The notes below the pieces were generated by a model. The model searched no databases. It was not told the DNA's origin and worked only from the letters and a program-made list of their open reading frames with translations. Positions 1 through 11,727 of a DNA stretch of 64,000 nt are shown piece after piece. The stretch's first letter is position 1. Every line of letters begins with the position of its first letter. The DNA comes from Phragmites australis (taxonomy: Eukaryota; Streptophyta; Magnoliopsida; Poales; Poaceae), in the NCBI RefSeq assembly GCF_958298935.1, contig NC_084925.1:13389001-13453000 (forward strand), read 5' to 3'. A program made the position numbers and the translations under genes.

Positions 1-430
1 CGTGGTGCCTACCCCCTGAAGGGGGCGAGCCGGTCGCCGATTGCGGCCCGACGCCACACTGTTAGGGGTGTCAGGATAGCCTTCATCACGCCGGGGTATC
101 AGAGTGACGTCCATTAGTCTAGGCCTTTAATGCCGGTCACTTCCTTGCAGGCAAAGCACGACCGGTGCTCCCCTTTCGGCAGATCTTTCCTAAGGCCTGC
201 TGACTCACCCCGTTGCCTTCGGGAACGCGGCCCGATTAGCCCGAGGCGGGGGCTTCAGGAGGCATAGAACCGGGAGGTGAAGGCTTTAGGAAGCGGGACC
301 CCGGAGGGCCGGGGCTTCGAGAGGCCGAAGCTTCGGAGGACCGAGGCTTCGGGAGGTCGTGTTTTGAGGAGGCTTCGGGAGGTTGTGTTTTGAAGAGGCT
401 TTGGGAGGTCGAGCCGGTGGAGCCAAGGGA
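1..430 (-). mobile_element. LTR fragment of a Tat-like gypsy element (cut by window edge)
   Basis: Read on the minus strand, this matches the LTR at 29,875-30,709 and the split LTR ending at 53,246. It shares the block around GGCGTCGGGCC, the CCTGACACC repeats, and many CCTCCCGAAGCC-type units (seen here as GGCTTCGGGAGG). The far end (the expected TGTTAAGG terminus) is not recognisable, so the right boundary is approximate. The rest of the element, if any, is left of the window. Confidence 0.7.
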
Positions 431-1313
431 AGGTTTCGTAGGTCCAAAGGGGTACCGTGAAAGGATCTGATGATATTAGAAATCGAGTTTTTAACAGAGG
501 GTTCGGAGATCAAAGCTCCGGAGGGACCTAGGTGGTGATCTTCAACCATTATCCTCAGACTGGTTTATTTTCCCCCCAACATATTGTATTTTAGTGTGTT
601 GATCTTTTACTTGGTTTGATGATATTGGTGATGCTTCCGCTAAACCATAACAATTACGATGGCGTGACTGCGACTAGACTGACTTTCAAGACTAGCAACT
701 CCCCCTATTGTTCCTCAAATTTTCTTCAATTTTTCATACTCTATATATTACCATTTTTGTATAAACATATACAAGTTTTATCTGGGTAATTTGCATTTTT
801 TTAATGCTACATAAACATGATATGCATATAGAGAGAGGAATTCCTGACATTTGGGAATTATTTCTCTTGGTAAATCAATGGATGGAGTTACAGCATAACT
901 GTTAGAATAAGATGTACCAATGCAAGAAAGATCGCACGGTATCATTAATGAATTCCACATTGTATCTTTTTTTCCTTTTCTTTTTTCAAAAAGGAGTTGA
1001 CAGGAGGAAGCATCTCGCGTGGGATACCTTTACAAACCTTACCATAAATTTTACACAAATTTGCGATGGTTACACACAACAAAAACATTGATATTTTTTT
1101 TTGGGTTAAGTGATATATGTCTTGATATGTCGCTTCCAAAATATGTGACTCGTTCACGAAGCCCTTTTGTTTAAATAGTGAGGTTATTTTAAATGATATC
1201 TGGTGTCATATAATTATGTGGGAAAATGATGATTCATAGATCATATGTATTGATTGATGATCATATTTCACAGATAATAGGTATAAAAATATCAAATTAA
1301 TAATATGGACATA
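431..1313. other. No recognisable gene
   Basis: AT-rich sequence with short non-coding frames only. I see no domain, RNA gene or terminal repeat. It may be old retroelement sequence. Confidence 0.5.
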
Positions 1314-2290
1314 TGTTAGAAAATATGGTGTTAGATACACCAATCTCGAGATACTATTAGGATTATTATATAATATGCTATCAGTTGTAATCTCCATTGG
1401 TGTACCTGCAGAATCTTTAGATCTAAGATTATTATTGATTCCCAAGATGTGTAATAACACACTTAAAGGCTACCAAACACTATTCCGTAACTGGATATTT
1501 ATTAAGGTAGATTTCGGATTTGTCATGAAACATGTCAAGAGATGTGAGCAATCAAGATAGAATTATCTCCTCCTTGATAATAGAAGAGATATCTCTAGGT
1601 CACTCAATGTGGTTAGATTAGTAAATACATGACCATTCCAATATGATTAAAGAGTTAATCATGAGTTTAGTACTCTACTATAAGGTTGAGTAAATAGTTG
1701 AGCTATTACAAGGATGTCGCGTGTCTCGCCTTGAGCTTGAACGGTATCATGAGGCAAAGGGATTTGTGTATATGTATATTAAGGTTCAGCCGATATGATC
1801 TTTATATATATTTGTGACTCAATATGTCTTGCTAGGGACAGCTATTAATTTCGATTCGAAAAAGGGTTTTCGAGTTGTGGCCATTTATACATGAACCTAA
1901 TAGATCACACACTTAATTGATTGGAACAATATATATGGATTGGATCCATTAGTGGATTTAGTTGGATTGTGATTCATGAGGGATTAAAGTCCTAATGAGC
2001 TACCAACGTGGAAGCCCATTAGTTGGCTCTATATAAAGGGAGGCATAAGGTGAGCGTGTGGATCGTTCAGCTACTCCAAACCCTAGTTGTACCCCTCCAC
2101 TCGACCTTTAAAAATCCTAGACACACATCTGGTGCTAGCACACTTGCGCAAAATGTTCCACCCCAGAATATGTGGATACCGTACAGGTGCTGTTGCAACT
2201 GCAGCACTGATCAGCATGGCAACTAGAACTTGAAGTTGATGGTGATTTGACTCCTGATCGTTTTCAAGTTAGAAGTCGAAACACTCCTGA
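1314..2290 (+). mobile_element. Probable LTR (U3-R) of a retrotransposon, plus orientation
   Basis: Starts with TGTTAGAAAA and carries a clear TATA box (CTCTATATAAAGGGAGG near 2,027) followed by CCCTAG and CT-rich sequence, as in a copia-type LTR promoter and leader. No second LTR, primer site or pol domain is attached, so both boundaries are estimates. The open frames inside are short and have no known domain. Confidence 0.4.
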
Positions 2291-2584
2291 TAAGGAATTC
2301 AAAGCATTCCAAACTAGGAAGTAAACTAGGAAGTCAATAGTATACATCTACTCGAGGAGAAAATCGTGTAGCAGGAACGACCACCCTGCTAAGTTTGGTT
2401 ACTTCCTCTATAGTGGCGTGCATGACATTGGACCTGACTGCTCTAACTTTTCTTTTGATACACTATGCGTCTAGTGGTAACAATTCATGATCCTCTACTC
2501 GTACGATTTCCTGGTTGACCATAGTAGAATTTTTTATTTCATGCTAGTGTAGCCAACAAACGGCTCAGCCTAGCCCACACATGA

Positions 2585-4617
2585 AACGACAATGATGTCA
2601 CCTAGAGGGGGGTGAATATGTATTTTTACAAAAATTTGCCCCCTTTTACCGTTGGCCTAAACTTACAGTGGAAACTAAACTAACAAATTTTTCAAAAGTG
2701 AAAAACCTAAATATGCTAGACTCAACTAGTGCAAAATCACCCTAAATAAGTGTAAACGTTACAATCCTAGGGTGACAAAGATTATTCAAAACTAGCGAAA
2801 GATATGCAAGAAAATTCTAATTGAAAATCCTTAAAACATTGTTCATCGAATACTTCGAGTTGACCCGAAACCTCCAGATTCAAAGCTGATTGTATATTAT
2901 TCAGAGTATCCGGGTTAAATCCAGACACCTCAACTAGAGGTTCCTATGTCTTCTTTAAAGGGCTCGGTCATATTTGAGTCGGATCTCTCTCAACCATTTT
3001 CCTCGCCAAGCTCGGTCACAGTTGAGCTTGGGTTTTCACTCTTGATTTCTTCCCTTTCGGAGGCAAAATCAAAGCCTTCACAAATTTCCTGCGACACACC
3101 ACAACCTTGGGTGCTCGCCGGCGATGCCTAGTCGCCTAGGAGCCTCATGCTCCAAGAGTAACAAATGCTTTGCAAACTTCTTGTTGATGAACTCGAGTGC
3201 TCAAGATGGGAGATACACTCACTTGCACTCAAAGATGCAATCTCTCAACCCAATTCACTCTTAAATCACACACTAGATTAGAGTGGGAGGGAGTTCTTTT
3301 GGCTCTAGAGATGTTCTTTTTTGTGCTATTGCCACAACAACAAAGGATGGAGGTGAGAGGGTATATATATACCCAACCCCCCAAAACTAGACATTACATA
3401 GCCTCATCTGGAGGGTCCGAAACCTGGAAAATCTGGATTTCACCCGAAACCTTCGAGTTCAATAGAACTGACCCCGGAAAAATAGCGATAACTTTTAATC
3501 TTAAAGTCTGATTTCAATGATTTTGGACTCTATAGAAAGTTTAGTCAAAGGTCTACACATCCCAACTAAATTCATGACCTCAAAAACGATGGATCGAACT
3601 AGAAACACTCTGAAATCTAATTTAGACACTTCCACACTTTCTACACCAGGCTCCTTAAGCTAACTCTCACTTTGAGTTAGTTAGAAAACTCTTGAGCACT
3701 GAGACACAATAATTACTTCTACGTTACATCCCTCTTAATAGTGCGGCATACTTGTACTTAATTTCAAATGTAAAACTCGTCTGAACCAATTTGAGCATTT
3801 GAATACTTTCAAGTACCGCTTCTTTCTTTCAAATCTTGAGGTTTGCCAACTTCTATATAATCTTCACTCCATCTCTTCTTGATTCTTCATATGATTGATG
3901 CGAGTCACCCATAGCTTCCTATGGCCTCACACAGTCTATTGGCACAAAGCCTTCACTCGCTGTTCATCATCGCCTTGGCCTTTCGGCGCCAAGCCATTTG
4001 CTTGCCCTTCACCACTGAATGATCCATCGCAATCGAGTCTTACTTTCCCTTCACCGTCTTGCCATAGAAAAATATTTTGTATCCGACATCATCAATAAAT
4101 TCACTTTATCATATATGGAGTGCAATCTTGTTCTTCACTCTTAGCATATATGATTTCAATTCAACTTATGCCTTCTTATGGATCATAACCCCAACTCACT
4201 CTCAAGTATAAAGCACATAGGTTAGTCCATAAAACTCTATTGATATTAGCATAAATTTAGTTACTTGACCTCCACAAGTAACTTAGCTTTCATTCTTCAA
4301 ACTTCTTCTTCTTCTTATGAACAGCACTAAGATCTCAATAATTTTAATGCAATTCTTTGAACTCATGGCATTTCTTAATGAATCCATACTTCATTTCTTC
4401 TACATCTCCTATGAAATAACCTAATAACAATTCTCAATATCATTGTTAGTCTATAGGTATTGTCATCATTTACCTGAGCATCACCTATAGCTCATTGATC
4501 TTGATGCATATCTCTCCTCTATGCATCACCTATGAAACATCATACTAACAATTCTCAACAACATAGTATTGTCATTAATTACCAAAATCACATATAAGAG
4601 CTAGATGCACTTTCAAT
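2585..4617 (-). mobile_element. SIRE/Maximus-type copia LTR, reverse orientation
   Basis: The minus-strand start reads TTGAAAGTGCATCTAGCTC, followed by a TTTTGGTAATTAATGACAA motif, which is typical of SIRE/Maximus LTR 5' ends. The other end carries the CACCTAGAGGGGGGTGAAT motif often found at such junctions. A palindromic TATA (GGGTATATATATACCC) lies near 3,365. The sequence around 3,100-3,500 is similar to 43,050-43,426, which is another copy. No pol sequence is attached, so this is a solo or truncated LTR. Confidence 0.6.
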
Positions 4618-5744
4618 ACCTCCTCTTACCTTGTTGCCACGTCATCGACTGGGGAGAAGAGGATTCAGGTCCCCTCTCTCTCCCATCAGGGTGGGTGTGG
4701 GTAGAGAGGGATGGCAGCAGTGGCACAACCCTCTACCCACCCTAGCTGGATGCATGTGTGTGCTGCTTGGGCATGGGTGACAGTGTTGCTCCCCTCCCCT
4801 CTCCTATTTGAGGGACTAGATACTTTTCCCTCATCTCACATCACAACGACGCACTCCTCCACCCACATCTTTGTCTCTCTCTCATTGCCAACAAAGCTCC
4901 AATCCCTCTCATCCTCCTCATGGATCCATGACGGATGTCGTTGCGGACCATATGTGGCACATGTGTCCACATTCATGGATTAGGACAGAAACCCTAGTGG
5001 GCAACAATGGATCGGTGGGTGACTTCAGCAAGCTCCACATCGGCTTGTCTGTCGTGCTCGACTTTGGTGAAGCCTGTTTTGGTGGTGCGAATGTGGTCAC
5101 GTTTGGTGTCGTCCCTTGATGCCACTGACCTTGTCCCAATCTTCTATCTTGAATGCTTCTAGTATTGTGGCCAACGATGCTTAGGTGGGGTTTGGCTAGT
5201 GGGCTCGTGCGTTCTAACCGACTTTGTTGTGCTTGTGCGTTGCTGTGATGGTTGTTGGTGTGTTAGCAGCAAGTTCTATGTTTTCACGCCCTTCATGGTA
5301 GCTCTGTTCAAGTTGTTGTCCAACCTAGCTTGAAGCTTGGGCCCCTGTGCTCAGTGATGATAGCGGCGCAATGAGGCATATCGCGATAGTCCATAGGCTT
5401 TACTAGGGTTTTAGAGTGTTGTTTAATTCACCATTATTCAATTAATTGCTTATTTCTATCATTTGCTCTGTTAGCATATTATCTATGTAGGGATGCTTTT
5501 ATATATTATTTTAATTGTGGTTAATATTAATTCAAATCCCTAGAAATATTGCTTATGATTTAGGCTTTTAATTGTTAGTCTAAAACCCTTATTTTGATAA
5601 GATAAGGGTGGTTATATTAGTCTTGGAAGACTTCCTAGAGCAATTAACCATTATTCTGTGAGCAAAACATTAATTAAATAACCATGATAATGATGTTTTT
5701 CTATCTAAGTTGTATAATTGCCATATTTAAAATAAGGGAGATCA
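4618..5744. other. No recognisable gene
   Basis: Short frames run in several directions (for example around 4,711-5,119) without any motif I recognise. 4,630-5,390 is moderately GC-rich and 5,400-5,740 is AT-rich. Degraded repeat sequence is the likeliest content. Confidence 0.4.
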
Positions 5745-6040
5745 AAGCTCTGTTAAAAGCTGGTGCAACCAACAAGCTTCAGCAACACCATTGGCCATAG
5801 CACGATACTTGGCCTCTGCACTGGATCTGGAAATAGTATGTTGTCACTTAGATGACCAGGAAACCAGATTGTCACCCAAGAAGACACCGTAGCCCAAGGT
5901 GGACTTGTGCGTATCGGGACAACCAGCCCAATCAGCATCGGAGTAGACAACAAACTCAGTCGGAGTTGTGCGGTAGAGAAGGAGGCCATGATCCAAATTG
6001 CCAAAGGGCCCTGAATATAGCAGAGGATGCGCTTGGCAGC
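5745..6040 (-). pseudogene. Ty1/copia RNase H fragment
   Basis: The minus-strand translation gives a continuous copia-type RNase H: the signature YSDADWAGCPDT, then FLGDNLVSWSSK, a stop, then RSSAEAKYRAMA and ACWLHQLL. The Asp of SDADWAG and the Glu of SSAEAKYRA correspond to catalytic positions of this family. One internal stop follows the SWSSK motif. No RT or LTR adjoins it, so it is an isolated relic of about 95 codons. The reading frame containing these motifs is interrupted; the longer open frame in this interval is a shadow. Confidence 0.85.
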
Positions 6041-6283
6041 AAGGAGATTTTTCTTCTATTTTTCTCTTATTTTTTTCTTACCTCAGCAGCACTAAATGAA
6101 AAATGAAACAAGGTTGTGAGAAAAAAAGGAAAAAAATGTAGAGTTGTATGTTGTACTCGTAACACCTAGCATTTGTCAAACACTTAAGATACTTATTTTT
6201 GTTAATTTTTATTAATTGGATTGGAGTTGATTATTTATTTTATCCTAGTTTTTAATTGATTGGATTGGATTCATTATTGTTCC

Positions 6284-6355
6284 TTTTGATTAATCAAGAC
6301 TACCTACATCTGAAGAACATTTTGATTAATCAAGACTACCTACATCTGAAGAAAG
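6284..6355 (+). repeat. 36 bp tandem duplication
   Basis: Two almost identical copies, at 6,284-6,319 and 6,320-6,355, each containing GATTAATCAAGACTACC. The surrounding 6,041-6,840 is AT-rich with no gene that I recognise. Confidence 0.85.
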
Positions 6356-6839
6356 AAAGTCAAACTAATTAGATTTACATAGCCTTTCAGTTTAGAATAG
6401 ATGGAATGCAATAGGCTATTCAAAAATATTTTTTATTTTTCTCTTATTTTTCCCCATCTTACCAGCACTATTATATGAACCATTGTACATTTCTGCTTAA
6501 GTTTGATATAAGAGATGGCAGCTATAGACACAAACGCATGTTCCGAAAATGGTGCAGAAACTTCAGGGTGAGAACTTAATCTTCCAGGTTGAATTTGCCC
6601 TTAAAAATTTTTCCGAACCCGACAAAGCTAGGGATAAACAGATGTAGATTTTTCTATAGATATCCGTAAAATACAAAAATATCAAAATTAGAGTCCGTAT
6701 GCAAAAGTTATACCCGTTTTATTGAAGACACTCTAGATCACCTATCAAATTGCAATCGTTTGCATGAGATATTTAGAAATTCATAAAAAATTAATACAAA
6801 TTTGAATGAAGAAAATTTTTATATAAATTATAATCCTTG

Positions 6840-7506
6840 ATGAAATTTGGCAAAATCAGTCATCAGTGATGGGTCAATATTACAACCCGTTACTAATATT
6901 CAGTCATTAGTAATAGTTTAAGATTACGATCCGTCACTAATGTTCAGTCATTAGTGACGGGTCATGGTTCTGACCTGTCACTATTCTATCTTGGATATTT
7001 TATCCTTTTAATCTTCTTTGCTGAAAGTCATTTATGACGGGTCATGACCCATCACCAACAACATTCAGAAAAGAAGATTAAAAGGATAAAATATTCATTT
7101 TCTATCACAACTACGTGATAGGAGAGGTGGTAAGATGCTACACGCGTAAGGGGAGGTCGCCGGTTCGATTCCCACATAATGTAGACTGAAAATAGTCTAA
7201 AAATTAGCATGGCATTTGGGGTACGTACGATGGGCCTGCGTTGAGATGGCTCAAGTGAAAAAAATTAATTTTTTTGACTTTTTTCGTTTCATAAAAACAC
7301 GTAAAATATTTATCAATCATTAGTGACAGGATAAGATTATGACCGACCACTAATATTCAATAATTAGTGACGGATCACGATTACGACCTGTCACTAATGA
7401 CCTCGTTAGTGCTGAGTCGTAATCCGTCACTAACGATACCTCATTAGTAACATGATCGAGGTGACGAGTGTAGAATCTATCACTAAAAGACTTTTTTCAT
7501 ATAGTG
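6840..7506 (-). mobile_element. CACTA-like element end with subterminal repeats
   Basis: The right border read on the minus strand is CACTATATGAAAAAAG, a CACTA-type terminus. Inside are many copies in both orientations of a motif like AGTGACGGGTC (near 6,860, 6,955, 7,035, 7,365 and 7,430), as expected for transposase-binding subterminal repeats. 6,990-7,100 forms an inverted repeat around GATTAAAAGGATAAAATATT. I found no matching left terminus and no transposase, so this is either a deleted or non-autonomous copy or one end of an old element. Confidence 0.6.
7111..7184 (+). other. tRNA-like sequence inside CACTA-like repeat
   Basis: Contains GGTTCGATTCCC, a B-box/T-arm consensus, about 30 nt downstream of a GGTGGTAAGATGC stretch resembling an A box. 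The ends CTACGT and GTAG can pair weakly like an acceptor stem. The T stem pairs poorly and there is no convincing anticodon arm, so I call it tRNA-derived or SINE-like, not a tRNA gene. Confidence 0.4.
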
Positions 7507-9436
7507 ATTTAAACAGAATTTTCGCACAGAGTTGAACGACTAAATTGGGGTGATGACTAATTATTGAACTGTAGATATGGTGATGGATTAGAAGAAAGGG
7601 AGAGGGGGTGGGGGCGCTTGCTTCTCTTCTGAAAACGTCTTATAGCGAGAGCACAAGGATGAGACGACAACAACCCTATTTGACACAGCTTCTAAGAGTG
7701 CTAACAAATAGCAGGATTCTGCAAAAAAACTTATGAGTATGCAGAAGCGGACATTGTCTTGATAATAAGATAACACTTTATCATCGTATCCCACAAGTAG
7801 CATTATGCACAAGCAAAAACTTTGCTAAATGGGGCTTTTGTTGGGTGGTTTTGCGTTGCCCTTGAATTGAAGTCGGTATCTAGTGTGGCTGGATGTAAAA
7901 AAATCAGTTGGTGGGAGTCGGTATCTAATGTGGGTGGATGTAAAAAATCAGTTGGGGTTAGTGTATCACTTTCTTTAGTAATCTTTATTCTTTTCCGTTA
8001 AAAAATCATCTATAAACTCTAAATGCAGACTGTCCCTACAAGAATGCATGCCATCCAAACATGAGTAACATATAAACTCAGCTGCAAACACATTAACACC
8101 GAAAAAAAGTGACCAGCTGTGTACAATTCGGCCATCAATCGAAAAGAAGGAAATATTCCATTCCAAGAATAACTGAGCACATGACCGTGGAGCCCTAGCT
8201 TTTAAACCTCGATGCTCCTCTACGTCGAGAACGAAAAGTTTGCGACCGATCGCAATCAATTGTGAGCTATGACTGTGCTCCAAAAAGATGAGGCATGTAT
8301 CTTGGGGGCGACGTGACATCGTCCTTGCTCTTTGTGGATAAATTCTTTTGACTTTGCAATTGCAACAGCTGACGGTGCTCTCGCTTTCTTTCGATTTTCA
8401 AAGTAAAAGATTGAGCAGGAGCAGCCCTTCCTCCAGAAGATTTTCAAAGCGTTTGGTGGTGCAGAGCTCCGATCCGGACCTGTTTGAAATGCAGAAATTT
8501 CATAGAAATGCGATATAAATTCAAAATGAGGTCCCAACAACCGATCACTCGTGCTTTAATAAGCCAATATGATTATGCAAAATTTGTCAAACCTTAAAAC
8601 AGTAAAACCAAAAGAAACTAAACATTTATGTGGCTGATTTGGATTCGCCGGTGGAATCAGCGTATTCCTCGGTCAAGTCATTTGGAATTTAACAGCAAGT
8701 TGAAGATTATTTTTTGGCATGAATTACTTTATTTGCAATGACATTTGCATGAAAAGTAAGGTTGTTTATCTTGGCAAGTAAACACACGTATCAGCTTGTC
8801 CTAAGTGTCAACCACATTATACAGTAGATAGATAATGCGAAACATGAAAACGAGATTCAGGGGAATTTGACATTTGAGGAGAAACGATGACCTGAAAATA
8901 AAAAAAATATAAATTAGGTTTCCGAAAGATCTCTAATCGATTATTCTAATCAATATAATATGCAGATAAATATTGTGGATAACGCTACTTGACCGTGGCC
9001 GCGTGACAAGGTACCAATTCAGTGTTACGTTTGAGGCTTCTGCTCCATAGGATTGTGGCAAATCTTTGTTCTGCAGCTGCAAGCAGACAAAACAATAGTT
9101 TTCTAAAAATGCAGCACAATTTGAAGAAACGGACACACCCACCTCTCGATCTTTGTTGTGGCTTGACACAAGTAGTGTAGCAGTAGACATCAGCACCAAC
9201 CAGGTATCATCAGATCATTCAGCCCAACCATGTCGATCCAGAAACATTTGCTTTACTGTAAAGAAACTGTAACAGCCCATTTTTCCTAGAAAATACCAAT
9301 GAATTTTTTTCCAAAGAATTAAATAATAAATTGATCTTGTTGTCTTTGATCAGGGTCTCCTAGTCAATTAAATACATTAAATCAAAAGCAAAAGTTAATT
9401 AGAGGAAAGAATAAAAGAAATATCAAAGAATACATG
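7507..9436. other. Mostly unassigned; possible degraded coding frame near 7,975-8,319
   Basis: A 114-codon minus frame at 7,975-8,319 (with KLFVLDVEEHRGLKARAPRS) is the only stretch with protein-like composition. I do not recognise it and its flanking frame is closed. A 45 bp direct duplication occupies 7,871-7,958. From about 9,280 the sequence begins TGTAACAGCCC, which may be another LTR start. No other gene is visible. Confidence 0.3.
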
Positions 9437-9678
9437 TGTTGATGATAAGATTTGGTATTTCCGACTGGTACCGTGACTAGATTCTTATTTCCAACAAGAT
9501 TTGGCTTAATGGACGACTAGATGAACAGTCCCGTGATCGGATGAACATTACCGCAACCAGATGAACAATGCTATGATCAGATGAACCGTAATTTCTGAGT
9601 GATGAACAGTGCTCCGACCAGATGACCTGTGGTTGTAAAGCCGACTTGTGATAATCGGCTCAATGGCATGATGTATCA

Positions 9679-10140
9679 ATGAGTAGAGATAGAAATTTAG
9701 AATGGTTGCACAAGCGTATAAAGCAATATGAGTTAGATAAGAACGATATTTGTGAGGTCATTGAGGATTTAGATGAGTTAGATAAGTTGGGTCAAGATTT
9801 TTTATCGGCCGATCTATTAGAAAAAGTTGATATATGTGATGGTAGTATTCCAATGCCGATGTTTGTAAATAAGAATATGAAAGCCGATTACAAGGCTAAA
9901 GTAATCGAGTTACTTAAAGAGTACATAGATTGTTTTACTTGAGAATATCATGAGATGTCGGGACTTAACCGAGGGTTAGTAGAACATCGGTTACCTATCA
10001 AAACAGGATTTAAGCCTTATAAACAGCCCCTTAGAAGGTTTAATTCTAATATGTATGATCGGATCAAGGAAGAAATAGACCGATTATTGAAAGCATAGTT
10101 TATTAGGCCATGTAGATATGCTGATTAGATTTCAAACACC
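9679..10140 (+). pseudogene. Pol region just upstream of RT (gypsy)
   Basis: An open frame of 87 codons ends in a stop at 9,940. The same frame then continues as EYHEMSGL and RLPIKTGFKPYKQ, the conserved lead-in to gypsy RT. Two further stops occur before the RT block. The protease that should precede it is not recognisable. Several stops sit where a Trp is usually found, consistent with TGG to TAG/TGA change. Confidence 0.7.
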
Positions 10141-10146
10141 GTCCCA

Positions 10147-10809
10147 GTGGAGAAGAAGAGTAGCAGTAAGTTACAAGTTTGCATAGATTTTAGATATTTG
10201 AATAAAGCTACTCCTAAAGATGAATATCCTATGCCTATAGCCGACATGTTAATCAATGATACTTCAGGACATAGAATAATTAGTTTTCTTGATGGTAATG
10301 CTGGGTATAATCAAATTTTCATAGCCGAGGAAGATATGTCTAAAACAGCTTTTCGTTGTCCTAGTTTTGTTGGTTTATTTGAGTGGGTGGTTATGACATT
10401 TGGGTTGAAAAATGCCAGTGCTACTTATCAAAGGGCTATGAACTTAATTTTTCTTGATTTCCTTGGTGTCATATTAGAAGTATATATTGATGACATAGTT
10501 GTTAAATCGGATGGTAATGATTCTCATTTAGCTGATTTACATTTAACCTTTGAAAGGATGTGTCGATATGGTCTGAAAATAAAACCACTCAAATGTGCTT
10601 TTGGTGTGTCGGCTAGAAAGTTTTTAGGCTTTATTATACATGAGAAAGGCATAGAGATAGATCCTAATAAAATACAAGCTATACAAAAGGTTCAGGCGCC
10701 TACTTGTAAAAGGGATATGAAGAAATTTCTAGGCAAGGTGAATTACGTGAGAAGATTTATATCAAACATGTCCGGAAAAGCAGTGCTTTTTCACCTATAC
10801 TTTGGTTGA
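10147..10809 (+). pseudogene. Gypsy reverse transcriptase domain
   Basis: Reverse transcriptase copies element RNA to DNA in virus-like particles. Visible blocks in order: CIDFRYLNKATPKDEYPMP, SFLDGNAGYNQI (first catalytic Asp), MTFGLKNASATYQRAM, VYIDDIVVKS (intact YxDD pair), and FLGFIIHEKGIE. The domain is nearly full length without stops, unlike the other two RTs in this window. The frame is lost at about 10,790, after VNYVRRFISNM, and resumes at 10,829. Confidence 0.9.
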
Positions 10810-10828
10810 AAAATGAGATCGAATTTAC

Positions 10829-11194
10829 TTGGGAGTAGAGCAGCAGCATGCATTTGATAAGATTAAGAAATATTTATCTACTCCTTCGGTGCTTCGGGCG
10901 CCTAAAGCCGGATTACCTTTTTGGCTATATATTGTTGTGGGAGATAATGTGATTGGTGCTGTTTTGGTAGAAGAAGTTGATGGTAAAGAGCATGCAATCA
11001 CTTATTTGAGCCGATGCCTTTTGGAAGCGGAGACAAGGTATGTCTTTATTGAAAAATTATTCTTATCGCTACATTATGCTTGCACAAAGTTATGGCATTA
11101 TTTTCTATTCAGTACTTGTGTAGTAGCATGTCAAGCCGATGTGGTGAAATATATGCTGCAAAAGCCAATTTTGAGTGGTAGAATTGGTAAATGA
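10829..11194 (+). pseudogene. Gypsy RNase H (first) and connection
   Basis: Continues RT in a shifted frame: QQHAFDKIKKYLSTPSVL, then ITYLSRCLLEAETRY and KLWHYFLF, the typical gypsy RNase H segment. It degrades RNA in the RNA/DNA hybrid. A stop at 11,192 closes the frame. Many residues expected in this family are present, but the closing part before the second RNase H is broken. Confidence 0.8.
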
Positions 11195-11327
11195 GCTTAT
11201 GCACTTATAGAATATGATTTAGCTTATGAATCTTTGAAATCTATGAAAGGCCGAATTGTAGCTAATTTTATTGTTGACCATCGGATCGATGATAAGCATA
11301 ATTTAGATATCGGCTTTATATCTGTTA

Positions 11328-11690
11328 AACCATGGAAGCTTTATTTTGATGGTTCGGCTTGCGAGGTTGGATAAGGTGTTGGTATTGTTTTTGTGTCACC
11401 TAGAGGTGCTGTTTTTGAATATCTTGTCGTCTAGAATCTTTTTTAACCAATAATCAAGAAGCTCTCTTGTTAGGATTAAAAAATTTAAGCTCTATGTGTG
11501 TGAAGAACATAGAGGTTTTTGGTGATTCGTTGCTAGCTGTGCAGCAAGTTTCTGGTAATTATCAATGTTTCGACGGATTACTAAATAGTTATCTTAATAA
11601 GTGTCTAGATATTATTGCTATTTTAGATGATTTTACTATCAATCATGTGTCTAGAGGTAATAATTTCAGAGGTAATGATTTAGCATAACA
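11328..11690 (+). pseudogene. Second, archaeal-type RNase H (Tat-lineage feature), broken
   Basis: Starts WKLYFDGSACEVG (catalytic Asp in FDGSA), then a stop, then GVGIVFVSPRG. After a frame break it resumes at 11,467 with VKNIEVFGDSLLAVQQVSG (FGDS Asp) and ends NHVSRGNNFRGNDLA. A second RNase H placed after the gypsy RNase H is known for Tat-lineage plant elements, so this copy supports that assignment. At least three lesions disrupt it. Confidence 0.75.
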
Positions 11691-11727
11691 AGCATCCGGT
11701 TATCAAGTTGGTAGAGGTAAATTCTTT

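Noticed and set aside
2946..3511. Small genes in the 3 kb region
   Set aside because: Collinear with a second LTR copy at 42,565-43,426, so these are LTR sequence.
7111..7184. Functional tRNA gene
   Set aside because: The T stem pairs poorly and no proper anticodon arm forms.
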